DNA of 41,610 nucleotides. Origin: Gammaproteobacteria bacterium. Its GTDB lineage: Bacteria > Pseudomonadota > Gammaproteobacteria > Poriferisulfidales > Poriferisulfidaceae. A model generated the notes under the pieces. The model did no database searches and was not told where the DNA came from. It saw only the letters and a program-made list of their open reading frames with translations. The first letter of the stretch is position 1, and each line of letters opens with the position of its first letter. The translations under genes and the position numbers were made by a program. This document shows, in pieces, positions 22,893 to 30,952 of this stretch. The stretch spans positions 1 to 41,610 of the forward strand of contig JAPONY010000029.1 in assembly GCA_026713705.1 (NCBI GenBank), given 5' to 3'.

Positions 22893-23009
22893 AGTCAATA
22901 ACTCATAATGCTTTCAATGAATTCATCCTAACATTATGAAAGCTATCAGGCATAGGCTATTTCATGAGAGGATTCCGGGCCGTCAAACTGCCTTTGCTAT
23001 CTTGTCCTT

Positions 23010-23336
23010 TCAATGCAAATCTTCCGCTAAAATCGCCAGCACCTGGTCACAAGCGACTAGCCCCCACAGATGCCCGACCTTCGGAATGATCGTCAGATAG
23101 GAACCGGGAAACATGCGCGAATATATAAATGCGGCTTTCGGCACGATTACCTTGTCCTCCGCCCCGTGCCAGATCCGTACCGGCGCATCCAGCGCGATCG
23201 GCGAAGGAGGGCCTTCGCGATAAAAGTTCCTCGCTTCGAGAGCGGTCGCGCGCCCACTCCAAAGGACCCCGGCAATGCCCTTGGTGAGGCACCGGCGGAT
23301 TTCCCGGTCCTTCATGGTCTGCCGATCGCTGTGATT
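23010..23336. repeat. Intact-gene copy of the duplicated hydrolase 3' end
   Basis: Homologous to 21119-21444 in direct orientation, with one indel and many scattered differences. Similarity stops at the shared GATT at the end of each copy (21444 and 23336). Confidence 0.8.
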
Positions 23337-23861
23337 GAGGCCCGGCCCAATCAGGAGCCGGGAAAAATTCGGTGCAACGACTGCAGGAATCGCGATCGCC
23401 AGAAACATCAATTGAGCTGCCGGAATGCTGGCATTGGCCAGTTTCATCAACGCCCGGTGCCCCGGACCGGGCTGCACACCCTGCACGTGCGCGCTGACCA
23501 GAGTCAAGGCCCGAATGCGATGCGGCACCTGCCTTGCCGCTTCTGCCGTATAGGGACCTCCCCCGGAAAAACCGAATACCGCGAACTTCTCCACCCCGAG
23601 ATAATCCAGCAACGCCATGGCATCCTCGACATGTCCCGCAATGCTGTGATCAGGGCGGTCCTCCGAATCCCCAACACCTGCCCGGTCCGGTACGACCATG
23701 CGGAGCCCATGCTTGCGGGCCGAAGCATCGGCGAGCGAGAAGATATGCCGGGTTCCCGGCGTGCCGTGCACACCTAGGACCGGGATGCCGTCGGGGTCCC
23801 CGTATTCGGCATAGGCCAGCATCCGCCCGTCCGGCAGCCTCATGCTCAAATTTTCATTCAT
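23010..23861 (-). CDS. Alpha/beta hydrolase
   Basis: A protein of 283 residues. Oxyanion loop VHGTPGTRH (32-39), nucleophile elbow FGFSGGGPY (Ser99), late Asp in WHGAEDKVIV and His in PKVGHLWG form the full triad. The substrate is unknown; soluble esterase or epoxide/haloalkane-type hydrolases share this layout. Its start overlaps the stop of the preceding gene by eight bases, so it is the last gene of the trpD2-moxR operon. Its 3' third appears to have been replaced or duplicated by the insertion downstream. Confidence 0.88.
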   Translation of the reverse strand: MNENLSMRLPDGRMLAYAEYGDPDGIPVLGVHGTPGTRHIFSLADASARKHGLRMVVPDRAGVGDSEDRPDHSIAGHVEDAMALLDYLGVEKFAVFGFSGGGPYTAEAARQVPHRIRALTLVSAHVQGVQPGPGHRALMKLANASIPAAQLMFLAIAIPAVVAPNFSRLLIGPGLNHSDRQTMKDREIRRCLTKGIAGVLWSGRATALEARNFYREGPPSPIALDAPVRIWHGAEDKVIVPKAAFIYSRMFPGSYLTIIPKVGHLWGLVACDQVLAILAEDLH

Positions 23862-24954
23862 GGCTGGCCAAACACTCCAGATATTTCTTGATCGGCTGGG
23901 CGACCGGTTCGATCCGTCGGCGCATGACCGACCCTACTGCATCGCTCACGCCGAAAATCGGGTCCAATAACCGCTCCCCGACCCGAGCCAGACACAGCAC
24001 AGAACGGCGGAATTCGGAGAAGTCCGGGTTCTTCTCCCACGAGGCCTGGGCCGGAAAAGCATCAGCGTCTCCTTCGAGTTCGCCCAACGTCCGGAACGAT
24101 GCATCCGCTCCGGGCAGGGAAAACCCCCGCCCGACCGCATTCAGCAAGGCGACCACCACGTCCTGGTTGGGCGGGCGCGCAAGCGCCTTTTGGGCGGCCG
24201 CGAGAAAACCCTGCCCAGATGCATCGAGAACCCATAGCAGGCGTTGCGCAAGGGGGCCTTCCGCGTCTGGGCCGATCCCTGCCCGGACCTCTTCCAGTTT
24301 CGGATGCGGCGGGTATGCTTCCGGCAAGCATTCGGCACCTGCCGACAGAAAACCGACCATGTAGGCAGACTGGCGTTGAGCACGCTGCCACAAGGCAGAC
24401 CGCTGTTCCTCCGTCAACGACGGGTGACGCAGCAGACGCTGCAGCGATGCAATGATGTCGCCGGGGCGCTCCTCGAACGGCAGGAACTCAAGGAGAAACT
24501 CCACCAGCGTCGCGCCCAGCGCACTGTCGGCAACAGCCGGGCTGTCCAGCATTCGGCGGGCATGTTCGGAATTCGGTTCCACCCACCAGGCCCGTCGCGC
24601 GAGCTCCTCCGTCAGCCCCGGCGCATGGACCACCGCCGCCACCGCTTCCGGTTCGCCCAGCAACAACAATCGCTCCAGCGAGCCGTCGTCGCGTGCCTGA
24701 CCCATCCGGGTCCAGCGACGGATGTACAGCGGGTAACCGCCCGGAGAACCTAGGATCCGGGTGGACAGCAAAGCGCGCACTTCGCGCAGGTAGGACTCCG
24801 GGCGCGTATTCGGGTGTAACGCCACCCGCGCCTCGCCTTGCTCGGTCAAGGCCTCCAGACGCATCCGTGATTCATCAATGCGGACCGCCTGCAACGGCTG
24901 GGTCAACAGCACGTTCATACGCAACAGGTCGGGTTCAGCCAGCACTGCGATCAA
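23854..24954 (-). CDS. Uncharacterised protein downstream of the VWA/MoxR pair
   Basis: A protein of 366 residues with no recognised domain. It is mainly helical, with repeated segments that look like HEAT-type helices (LGATLVEFLLEFLPFEERPGDI, LRHPSLTEEQRSALWQRA), and it has no membrane segment or catalytic motif. The open frame extends to 25104 inside the VWA gene. A TTG at 24952-24954 overlapping the VWA stop as TTGA gives MIAVLAEPDLL... and is the likely coupled start; ATG at 24916-24918 is the alternative. Being locked between the VWA protein and the hydrolase suggests a role with the MoxR complex. Confidence 0.7.
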   Translation of the reverse strand: MIAVLAEPDLLRMNVLLTQPLQAVRIDESRMRLEALTEQGEARVALHPNTRPESYLREVRALLSTRILGSPGGYPLYIRRWTRMGQARDDGSLERLLLLGEPEAVAAVVHAPGLTEELARRAWWVEPNSEHARRMLDSPAVADSALGATLVEFLLEFLPFEERPGDIIASLQRLLRHPSLTEEQRSALWQRAQRQSAYMVGFLSAGAECLPEAYPPHPKLEEVRAGIGPDAEGPLAQRLLWVLDASGQGFLAAAQKALARPPNQDVVVALLNAVGRGFSLPGADASFRTLGELEGDADAFPAQASWEKNPDFSEFRRSVLCLARVGERLLDPIFGVSDAVGSVMRRRIEPVAQPIKKYLECLASHE

Positions 24955-26084
24955 TTCAGCTGGATTCTCTCGCCCCACGGCACGGATGCGCGGCCTTTGA
25001 CCAGCCACAGCACCGGGTAAGGCGGCTCGGCATCCGGATACCGGCCTTGGGCATCCGTGAAGTACAGCAACAGGTCCGGCATGCGGTCCTGGCGATTCAC
25101 CCATTCGAAGACCGGGCGAAACGAAGTGCCGCCGCCGCCACTGACCTGGGTCGGCGGCTCCAGTGTCTCCCAGGGCTCAAATACTTTCGGGCCCTCCGAG
25201 GACAGTTCCTGGTCGCATGCCAGCAGCGTGATGCGCGCGCGCAAGGCTCCCTTGATCGCGTTGACCTCGCCGACGAATTCCGCGATCTCGGCATCCGAGA
25301 CCGAACCGCTGACGTCCAGCGCAGCCACAAGGTCGACTTCACGGCCGCGAAGGCTCGGGTAGATCGCGGGTCCTTCCCGGCGCGTGGACGTGCGCTGGTA
25401 ACTGTAGTCGTCTCGTGCCAGTGCGCCGGCATGGCGGGCGAGCAGCTGCCGCCACGGCAGGCGCGGGATCAGTTGGGGAGAGAAATGCCTCTCGAAGCTC
25501 TCGGACAGCCGCCCGGCCTGCCGGGTCGCATCCAGAGCGCGTGAAACCCGGGCCTGCCAGGTAGCCGCCATGGCGTTCTGCTTCGCCGAACTGAGGGGGC
25601 GGGGTCCGGCCGCTGGATCCTCGCGGCCCGACGAATCACCGTACATGTGCAGGTCCTGAGTCCGCTTGTCCTCCATTTCGTCGAGACAGGGGTAGATTTC
25701 CTCCGCGGTGAGGTCCGCAAACTTCGGTTCGTACAGGGCACCCTGAGGGAGCATCATGTCCTCGGCGACCAGCAGGCAATTCACCGCATAGTCACAGGCG
25801 ACATCCCAGCGCCCCCGGACGCGGTGCCCTTTCCGGTGCAGGTGCAGCAGCGCGCAGTGAAGGGCCTCGTGACAGAGCACCGACTGGACTTCCTCACCGG
25901 TCAGGCGGTCGATATAGGCAGGGTTGTAGTAGAAATTCTGCGTGTCGGTCGCCGTGGTCCGGCACCAATCCTCCCCTTCCACCAGCGGCAACTGTAATAC
26001 CAAGGCGCCGAGGAAAGGCCGGTCCAAGACCAACCGGGTGCGGGCCTGAGCCAGTCGGGTCTTCGCGTCGCGCGCCGCCGGCAT
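24951..26084 (-). CDS. VWA-like protein with metallopeptidase-type domain (DUF2201-like)
   Basis: A protein of 377 residues. The N-terminal half carries LCHEALHCALLHLHR, an HExxH zinc motif (72-76) with a downstream acidic region. The C-terminal half is a VWA-like fold with the MIDAS-type DVSGSVS (D257, S259, S261) and a GGGGTSFRPVF loop. Such proteins are coupled to MoxR ATPases and are thought to act in maturation or metal insertion of partner complexes. Whether the HExxH is proteolytic is not known. ATG at 26082-26084 overlaps the moxR stop as TGATG. Confidence 0.9.
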   Translation of the reverse strand: MPAARDAKTRLAQARTRLVLDRPFLGALVLQLPLVEGEDWCRTTATDTQNFYYNPAYIDRLTGEEVQSVLCHEALHCALLHLHRKGHRVRGRWDVACDYAVNCLLVAEDMMLPQGALYEPKFADLTAEEIYPCLDEMEDKRTQDLHMYGDSSGREDPAAGPRPLSSAKQNAMAATWQARVSRALDATRQAGRLSESFERHFSPQLIPRLPWRQLLARHAGALARDDYSYQRTSTRREGPAIYPSLRGREVDLVAALDVSGSVSDAEIAEFVGEVNAIKGALRARITLLACDQELSSEGPKVFEPWETLEPPTQVSGGGGTSFRPVFEWVNRQDRMPDLLLYFTDAQGRYPDAEPPYPVLWLVKGRASVPWGERIQLN

Positions 26085-27130
26085 CAATCGTAAACCAGAA
26101 GCTCCGCGACCTGATCCGCCCAGGGCTTGAATTCCGGCGCGCTGAACACCGGCTCTTCCCCGACCCCGCGCAACAGGTCGCAGACCAGCATGACGCCGAT
26201 CTCGCGTTGCGGAAACCGTCCGGCGTAAGTCAGGACCGGACCCAGCACCCCATCGAGCTTCGACTCCTTCCTGGCGCGCACCGCCCGGCCAACCAATGCG
26301 GCAGCCACGGCGTATTGCAGATCCACCGATTCCGGAATGGTCGTGTCCTTGCCAGCCAACACGTCGTCCAGGTCCGGCAACTCGGCGGCATGCTGAACAA
26401 AGGCATTCAGCTGCATCCCCGCGGCCGGTCCCACACAGGCCTGAAGCGTCTCACCCAGCACCGAGGAGTCGGATTCGAACTTGCGCAGCGCCCGGTGCGC
26501 GAACTCCCAGGATCGCGGGGTGGGAAACGCGCTGGGATTGTGCTCGGCGTCGAAGTCGAACAGAAGTTCCGGGCGCAACCGCAGAAAACCGATCACCCGA
26601 TCGTCGATCTCTTCTCCATAGGCCCATTGCACCCAGTCGTCCAGGTGCACGTCGAGTTCAAAATGCGAGAAGCGGTTGGCAAGCGGCGAAGGCATCACAT
26701 AGGTCACGCCGCGGTCACCCTGCCGATTGCCGGCCGCAAAGATGGCCCAACCGTCCGGCACCTGGTAATGGCCGAGCCGCCGGTCCAGAATCAACTGGTA
26801 GGCGGCCGCGGAAACAGTCGGCGCAGCCGAAGTGATTTCGTCCAGAAACAGGATTCCGTTCGGTCCGTGGCGGTCCACATTCGGCAGCATGGCCGGAATC
26901 GCCCAATCCACCGTGTCGTCCACGCGAAAAGGTATGCCGCGCAAGTCGCTCGGCTCCATCTGCGACAGGCGGATATCAATCATCGGCGCCGTATGACGGT
27001 CGGCGACCTGCGCCACGATCTGCGACTTGCCCACGCCGGGTGGCCCCCAAATCATGGCCGGCGTGTGGTGCCCCTTAGCCGCGCTTCGGAACTCCTCTTC
27101 CAGTACTCGGGCCAGTTGAGACGGACGCAT
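26084..27130 (-). CDS. MoxR-family AAA+ ATPase
   Basis: A protein of 348 residues. Walker A GPPGVGKS (29-36), Walker B ILFLDEI (93-99), sensor-1 region FAAGNRQGD and the helix-2 insert typical of MoxR proteins. It is expected to act as a chaperone or remodelling ATPase together with the VWA protein translated immediately after it, as in MoxR-VWA and RavA-ViaA pairs. The client is unknown; neither methanol dehydrogenase nor other obvious metalloenzyme genes are nearby. Confidence 0.92.
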   Translation of the reverse strand: MRPSQLARVLEEEFRSAAKGHHTPAMIWGPPGVGKSQIVAQVADRHTAPMIDIRLSQMEPSDLRGIPFRVDDTVDWAIPAMLPNVDRHGPNGILFLDEITSAAPTVSAAAYQLILDRRLGHYQVPDGWAIFAAGNRQGDRGVTYVMPSPLANRFSHFELDVHLDDWVQWAYGEEIDDRVIGFLRLRPELLFDFDAEHNPSAFPTPRSWEFAHRALRKFESDSSVLGETLQACVGPAAGMQLNAFVQHAAELPDLDDVLAGKDTTIPESVDLQYAVAAALVGRAVRARKESKLDGVLGPVLTYAGRFPQREIGVMLVCDLLRGVGEEPVFSAPEFKPWADQVAELLVYD

Positions 27131-27136
27131 ATGCGA

Positions 27137-27571
27137 TCAGAACCCGGCTTGCTTGTACAAGGCGCGGGCGCGCTCCATGTCTTGCGGTACCAGCGTCCCT
27201 TCCTCGTACATCATGGCCAGCGTAGTCAGCGAGCCGGCCAAGCCCTGAGCCGCCGCCTTTTCGTACCAGTACACGGCCTTTTCTCCGTCCTGCTCAACGC
27301 ATTCGCCCTCCATGTACATGAACCCCAACCCGTGTTGCGCCAGTGCCAGGCCCGCCTCGGCCGCTGCAGTCATCCAGATGAGGGCTCGTTCGGCATCCAC
27401 CACGCACCCCAATCCATTCTGGTACATGATCGCGCATCGGTACTGAGCCTCCGGGTCTCCCGCCTCGGCCAACGGCGTCAACAACTGCAGGGCGCGCGCA
27501 AACTGCTTGGACGCGAACGCCGAGATGCCGCTTTCCAGGCTCAGTTGAGTCGATTCATCCATGGCCGTCAC
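27137..27571 (-). CDS. Sel1-repeat (TPR-like) protein
   Basis: A protein of 144 residues built of three to four Sel1-like repeats, recognisable as AEAGDPEAQYRCAIMYQNG, AEAGLALAQHGLGFMYMEG and AAQGLAGSLTTLAMMYEEG. There is no signal peptide, so a cytosolic scaffold is likely. GTG at 27571 overlaps the trpD2-like stop by four bases (GTGA) and has AGG six bases upstream; ATG at 27562 is an alternative start. It lies seven bases before moxR, suggesting an adaptor for that complex. Confidence 0.82.
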   Translation of the reverse strand: MTAMDESTQLSLESGISAFASKQFARALQLLTPLAEAGDPEAQYRCAIMYQNGLGCVVDAERALIWMTAAAEAGLALAQHGLGFMYMEGECVEQDGEKAVYWYEKAAAQGLAGSLTTLAMMYEEGTLVPQDMERARALYKQAGF

Positions 27572-28662
27572 GAACCTGCTTCGAAACGCGCCCGCGCCCG
27601 GCCACTATCGATGGCCTCGCAAACGCTTGGGTAATGCCGCCGGATATCCCGGCTTCCGTCAAGATGCGCCAGAATCATCGCTGCCGCGTACTGCAAGCTG
27701 TCTTTCGCCGGCCCGGCCTGTCCGGCCAATGCCTCAAGCCCGGTCTCGGCCGCCGCCTGCGCCACCCGCTCTCCCGGCAAGTCAGTATCCGGCAGGGGCA
27801 CCGCGCGACTGTCATGCGTGAAATCCAGATTGTCGGCGTGGAAGTCCCACTCCGTCTCTTCCTCGTCCCCATGGAACCCGAACGCCTTCCCAGCCTGCTT
27901 GAGCGAGGGGAACACGCCGCCCTCCACGCCGCGCACGATCAGTGCGGAAGAAAACCCTGCGGCACGAGCCAGATGTGCATACACCGGCGGGTAGGGCTTG
28001 TGCACATAGCCGGTGACCAAATGGGTGGCGTCGCGGCCGCGCACCGGCGCGAGCAACACTTCCACCGTCGTCAGCACCGGACGCTTGACGATGCGGGTGC
28101 GGAGTTCCAGTAACTGGTGCAAGGCAGGACAGAACTGCGACTGGTCCACGTAGCTCCAGCCGCACTCGGCATCCCCCACCCGTGCAGCCGCTTCCGCGGT
28201 CGTGCGATCCACGTTCGCGCCGCAGGCACGCAGGATCTGTCGCGGCGTCACCCCGAACTTCGGGCCGACCGCCTCGGCGCCATGGCAAACCGCCGGCGCC
28301 CCGCAGGCGCTCAGCACGGCCGGCAGGAACGCTCCGACCGGCAACCCGCGCACGAAACCGTCATACGGTTCCGCCACATCCACAACCTGCGCAACATCCG
28401 CCACGACCGATTCGGTGTGGTCGCGAAGCGCCTCCAGCGAACCGGTGTTTTCTTCCAGAGTCTCCCGCTTCATGCGCAACGCAATGAAGAAAATCCCCGC
28501 CTGTACCGGGTCCGCCTGACCGTCCAGAATCAGGTTCAATGCCGCTCGCGTCTCTTCTTGCGGGAGATCCTTGCTGTACTCGGGTCCGGTCGCAATACGC
28601 TGCAGAACGCTGCGCATGAAGGCTTGCGGTTCAGTCTGCGCGATGGAGGCCAGATCGTTCAT
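27568..28662 (-). CDS. TrpD2/YbiB-like protein of the anthranilate phosphoribosyltransferase family
   Basis: A protein of 364 residues. It has the helical N-terminal domain and alpha/beta domain of TrpD-like glycosyltransferases (for example ALNLILDGQADPVQAGIFFIALRMKRET, then VGAFLPAVLSACGAPAVCHG and GPKFGVT), but lacks the canonical PRPP-binding glycine-rich motifs of TrpD. The YbiB/TrpD2 group is described as nucleic-acid binding rather than tryptophan biosynthetic, and no other trp genes are here. It is the first gene of the operon and starts 12 bp from the 3' end of tRNA-Gly. Confidence 0.85.
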   Translation of the reverse strand: MNDLASIAQTEPQAFMRSVLQRIATGPEYSKDLPQEETRAALNLILDGQADPVQAGIFFIALRMKRETLEENTGSLEALRDHTESVVADVAQVVDVAEPYDGFVRGLPVGAFLPAVLSACGAPAVCHGAEAVGPKFGVTPRQILRACGANVDRTTAEAAARVGDAECGWSYVDQSQFCPALHQLLELRTRIVKRPVLTTVEVLLAPVRGRDATHLVTGYVHKPYPPVYAHLARAAGFSSALIVRGVEGGVFPSLKQAGKAFGFHGDEEETEWDFHADNLDFTHDSRAVPLPDTDLPGERVAQAAAETGLEALAGQAGPAKDSLQYAAAMILAHLDGSRDIRRHYPSVCEAIDSGRARARFEAGS

Positions 28663-28674
28663 CGGTTCTCAAAA

Positions 28675-28748
28675 TGGAGCGGGTGAAGGGAATCGAACCC
28701 TCGTTATCAGCTTGGGAAGCTGAAGTTCTACCATTGAACTACACCCGC
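28675..28748 (-). tRNA. tRNA-Gly (anticodon CCC)
   Basis: On the minus strand it reads GCGGGTG ... CACCCGC as the acceptor stem, with the D-loop AGTTCAATGGTAGA, an anticodon arm TCAGC-TTCCCAA-GCTGA, a T-arm GAGGGTTCGATTCCCTT and an encoded CCA end. The loop gives anticodon CCC. It closely resembles glyU of E. coli. The 3' end points to the trpD2-like gene; there is no duplicated tRNA 3' end nearby. Confidence 0.97.
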
Positions 28749-28860
28749 TTGGAGTCTTAATTCTACTTGGTGCAGCCTAGGAAGCGTCTTCCTCCATGGA
28801 GAAGCCCGCCAAAACTCTTGCCCTACCGTTGATTCATGTCCGTCGCCACAGATGGTTCCT

Positions 28861-28875
28861 TCCCGACCGTCGGGA
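28861..28875. repeat. Short GC-rich perfect hairpin
   Basis: TCCCGAC and GTCGGGA are 7-bp perfect arms around one base. It lies five bases before the large palindrome and has no T-tract. Confidence 0.5.
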
Positions 28876-28879
28876 GACC

Positions 28880-28912
28880 GTTATTATGACTTAGCGCCTA
28901 AATCATAATAAC
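28880..28912. repeat. 33-nt near-perfect palindrome
   Basis: Outer arms GTTATTATGA and TCATAATAAC are perfect over 10 bp. After one mismatch, TTAG pairs with CTAA around CGC. It is not followed by a T-run, so it is more likely a protein-binding or recombination site than a terminator. Confidence 0.75.
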
Positions 28913-28919
28913 AGATTCT

Positions 28920-28942
28920 CTTATTCTGACTTACGCAATAAG
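28920..28942. repeat. Second, degenerate copy of the palindrome
   Basis: CTTATT and AATAAG arms enclose CTGACTTACGC, which resembles TATGACTTAGCGC of the first palindrome. The two are about 40 bp apart in the same orientation. Confidence 0.45.
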
Positions 28943-29165
28943 CAAAAAGTAAAAAACTGCCCACGCATCTGAGATGCTTTCTTACCTCAAAGCTACCGAA
29001 TGACGGAAAGAAACTCTCTCTTTTTAGTGTCTTACCGATGCCACGGTTTTGGGTCGACTCCTACCCACCGTGGACTCAGTTTCCATTGCAGACACGGATA
29101 TAGTTCACTCGGCGCTGCCGGCCATCCACCATCACTGGCGGATTCTGCTAATCCTGTATTCTCGA

Positions 29166-29921
29166 TTACGCCCTATCCCATTCCGCATGAACAGTGCAGG
29201 CAGAAAGCTGAACTTTCTTGATTGTAATCTTTGCATCGGACCGGTCGATGGCCACCATTGCCGCCACCCGATCTCCAACGGTACATTCGATCACTGGCGC
29301 ATCCCGCTCAAAGACCCCTAGCGGTGCCTGCTGAATTGAATCGAAGATACTGACTGGAACTTCAACAAGTTGATACTTGTGCGGGATTTTGTCAATGTCT
29401 TCCCGGAACGCCCGGAGCATGACTATCTGAGTAACGGCACTCTGGTATTGCCTGAACAGTTCAAGTGTACGGTCTCGTCGATCTCTGGCGGTGCGTACAT
29501 CTTGAATCCAAGCGGCCTCCGTTAATTTGGAAATATGCAACGTTGTCTCGGATAGGTTCTTGGCAGCGGAAGACTTCAGAGACAATCGCAGACAATTACC
29601 CGGTTGAGGACGAACGACCAAATCAACGAATCGTTCGGTTGGGGAGCCCGGAGGATCAATTGACCAGCGAAGTTGTTCACATGCGTTTCTGAACACCGTC
29701 TCAAATGACGTTAGCCCCAACGGCTCAGTAGTGGTTCCATGGTGAACCGACAAAGCAAGTCCGAAGTATTCAATCCAGTCCGGCTCACTCGTGAGCCATG
29801 TTCCTCTAGACCGAATGTTGGCGCTCGGAGGGTTTGCCAATGATTCCATAACTTTTGCCACGAACTCGATCTTGATCGGTGAGAACGAATCGAGAGTCGC
29901 TTTGAGTTCATCGAGTGTCAT
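29166..29921 (-). CDS. Putative type II restriction endonuclease
   Basis: A protein of 251 residues that I cannot place in a named family. It overlaps the methyltransferase stop as ATGA and therefore is its likely cognate nuclease. A candidate PD-(D/E)xK centre is visible: E74, then FVDLVV (D100) and LRLSLKSSAAK (S114-L115-K116), which fits D-x(n)-(S/E)xK spacing. The ORF extends to 29984, but ATG 29919-29921 with the four-base overlap is preferred. The target sequence cannot be read from the protein. Confidence 0.65.
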   Translation of the reverse strand: MTLDELKATLDSFSPIKIEFVAKVMESLANPPSANIRSRGTWLTSEPDWIEYFGLALSVHHGTTTEPLGLTSFETVFRNACEQLRWSIDPPGSPTERFVDLVVRPQPGNCLRLSLKSSAAKNLSETTLHISKLTEAAWIQDVRTARDRRDRTLELFRQYQSAVTQIVMLRAFREDIDKIPHKYQLVEVPVSIFDSIQQAPLGVFERDAPVIECTVGDRVAAMVAIDRSDAKITIKKVQLSACTVHAEWDRA

Positions 29922-30952
29922 GACATGTACAACCGACGCTCGATCAGATCCACGAAAGCAGGCTTGATTTCTACTCCAACCCACCGTCGCCCGAGTTCAC
30001 GTGCTGCGAGAAGCGTTGTACCCGAGCCCGCATACGGGTCAAGTACGACACTGTCATTGCGACTTGTAATGGCTACACAGCATCGAGCAAGCGACAGGGG
30101 CATCATCGCGGGATGATCATCTGCTTTCCCATTCACGCGCTTTACAGGTTCAGTGGGAATCTCCCAGACTGTTCGCAGGCGACGTTCGTGCGGCCCCTTG
30201 ACGACTTCATGGTCATAGTAATAGTCCTGGCCCTTTGACAAGAGGAAAACAGTTTCGTGAGCTTTAGTCGGTCGGTCTCGAACGGACTCTGGATGAGCAT
30301 TCGGCTTGTACCATATGACTTCACTGCGGACCCACCAGCCCGCATCTTGTAGAGCGAGTGCCAATCTCCAAGGAACACCGATCAAGTCCTTTGGCTTGAG
30401 TCCTTCTGGCGTCGGAGGTCGCACTGCCATGGCGCGCGCACGGTTCTTCCGATCTGGTGCCCGATATCTCCGGTTACCGGATGTGTAGGAATCACCAACG
30501 TTTAGCCAAACAGTGCCATCGTCGCGCAAGACACGCCCGATCTGCTCAAAGGTACAAACGATGCTCCTGATATAGCTTCTTAAACTGTCGTCCCGCCCAA
30601 TCTGTTCTTTAACTCCGTAATCACGCAATGACCAATAGGGCGGTGACGTGACAACCGTTTGAATGGACTTTTCAGGGAGAAGCTTCAGAGCCTGCGTGGC
30701 GTCGCCACAAATTACCATTGGGCGGGTAATGGCCTCGAATGGCATTCTGTTCAGGCTGTCAACTCGAAGATGGGATTCTTGCAATTCGTTCCCTTCGTGC
30801 GGGCACGGTTGTGCGGAATGCCCGAAAAGGGCAGTCTGGGTACTCCCAGATGATCTTGCCTGTAGGGCCTTGTCGTGCACATGCCATCCGCTCTTGGAAG
30901 GGTCGAAATCTTCACGAACAGTATTTGTCTTGCCTGTTGCTTGGCTTTTCAT
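29918..30952 (-). CDS. Type II DNA methyltransferase, probably N4-cytosine
   Basis: A protein of 344 residues, class beta amino-methyltransferase. The catalytic motif IV is VTSPPYWSLRDYG, and the AdoMet motif I is near the C-terminus as LDPYAGSGTTLLAARELG. SPPY-type motifs mostly belong to N4-cytosine enzymes, although N6-adenine cannot be excluded. Residues 1-60 look like an unstructured extension. The layout resembles enzymes with CCCGGG-type specificity that I recall, but this is not enough to assign the target. It is coupled to the downstream nuclease gene; no control (C) protein gene is seen. Confidence 0.9.
   Translation of the reverse strand: MKSQATGKTNTVREDFDPSKSGWHVHDKALQARSSGSTQTALFGHSAQPCPHEGNELQESHLRVDSLNRMPFEAITRPMVICGDATQALKLLPEKSIQTVVTSPPYWSLRDYGVKEQIGRDDSLRSYIRSIVCTFEQIGRVLRDDGTVWLNVGDSYTSGNRRYRAPDRKNRARAMAVRPPTPEGLKPKDLIGVPWRLALALQDAGWWVRSEVIWYKPNAHPESVRDRPTKAHETVFLLSKGQDYYYDHEVVKGPHERRLRTVWEIPTEPVKRVNGKADDHPAMMPLSLARCCVAITSRNDSVVLDPYAGSGTTLLAARELGRRWVGVEIKPAFVDLIERRLYMS

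Larger units (their letters stand above)
21445..23009. mobile_element. Second insertion, at the 3' end of the alpha/beta hydrolase gene, with broken toxin-antitoxin modules
   Basis: It is bounded by homologous 3' ends of the hydrolase gene (21119-21444 displaced, 23010-23336 intact). It has the same geometry as the sixA island: the host gene keeps a full reading frame, the displaced end lies on the far side, cargo is on the same strand, and no recombinase gene is present. The cargo is an AbiEi antitoxin with a truncated AbiEii, and an Arc-type antitoxin with a ten-codon toxin remnant. Confidence 0.7.
28749..29165. other. 417-bp non-coding region between tRNA-Gly and the restriction gene
   Basis: No credible gene is visible. 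It contains the hairpin and two inverted repeats described separately (28861-28942), then AT-rich DNA. It probably includes the tRNA promoter on the minus strand. It marks the start of an accessory segment that ends near plsY. Confidence 0.6.

Noticed and set aside
26207-27634. 475-codon plus-strand ORF opposite moxR and the Sel1 gene
   Set aside because: The minus-strand genes have Walker motifs and Sel1 repeats; this ORF has none and spans gene borders.
28675-28748. tRNA-Gly as the attachment site of an integrated element
   Set aside because: No duplicated tRNA 3' end is visible, and the 3' side leads directly into the core trpD2-like operon.
29000-29321. Small plus-strand ORFs (73 and 90 codons) near the restriction gene
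   Set aside because: They have no Shine-Dalgarno sequence, overlap each other and the nuclease gene, and have no recognisable protein character.
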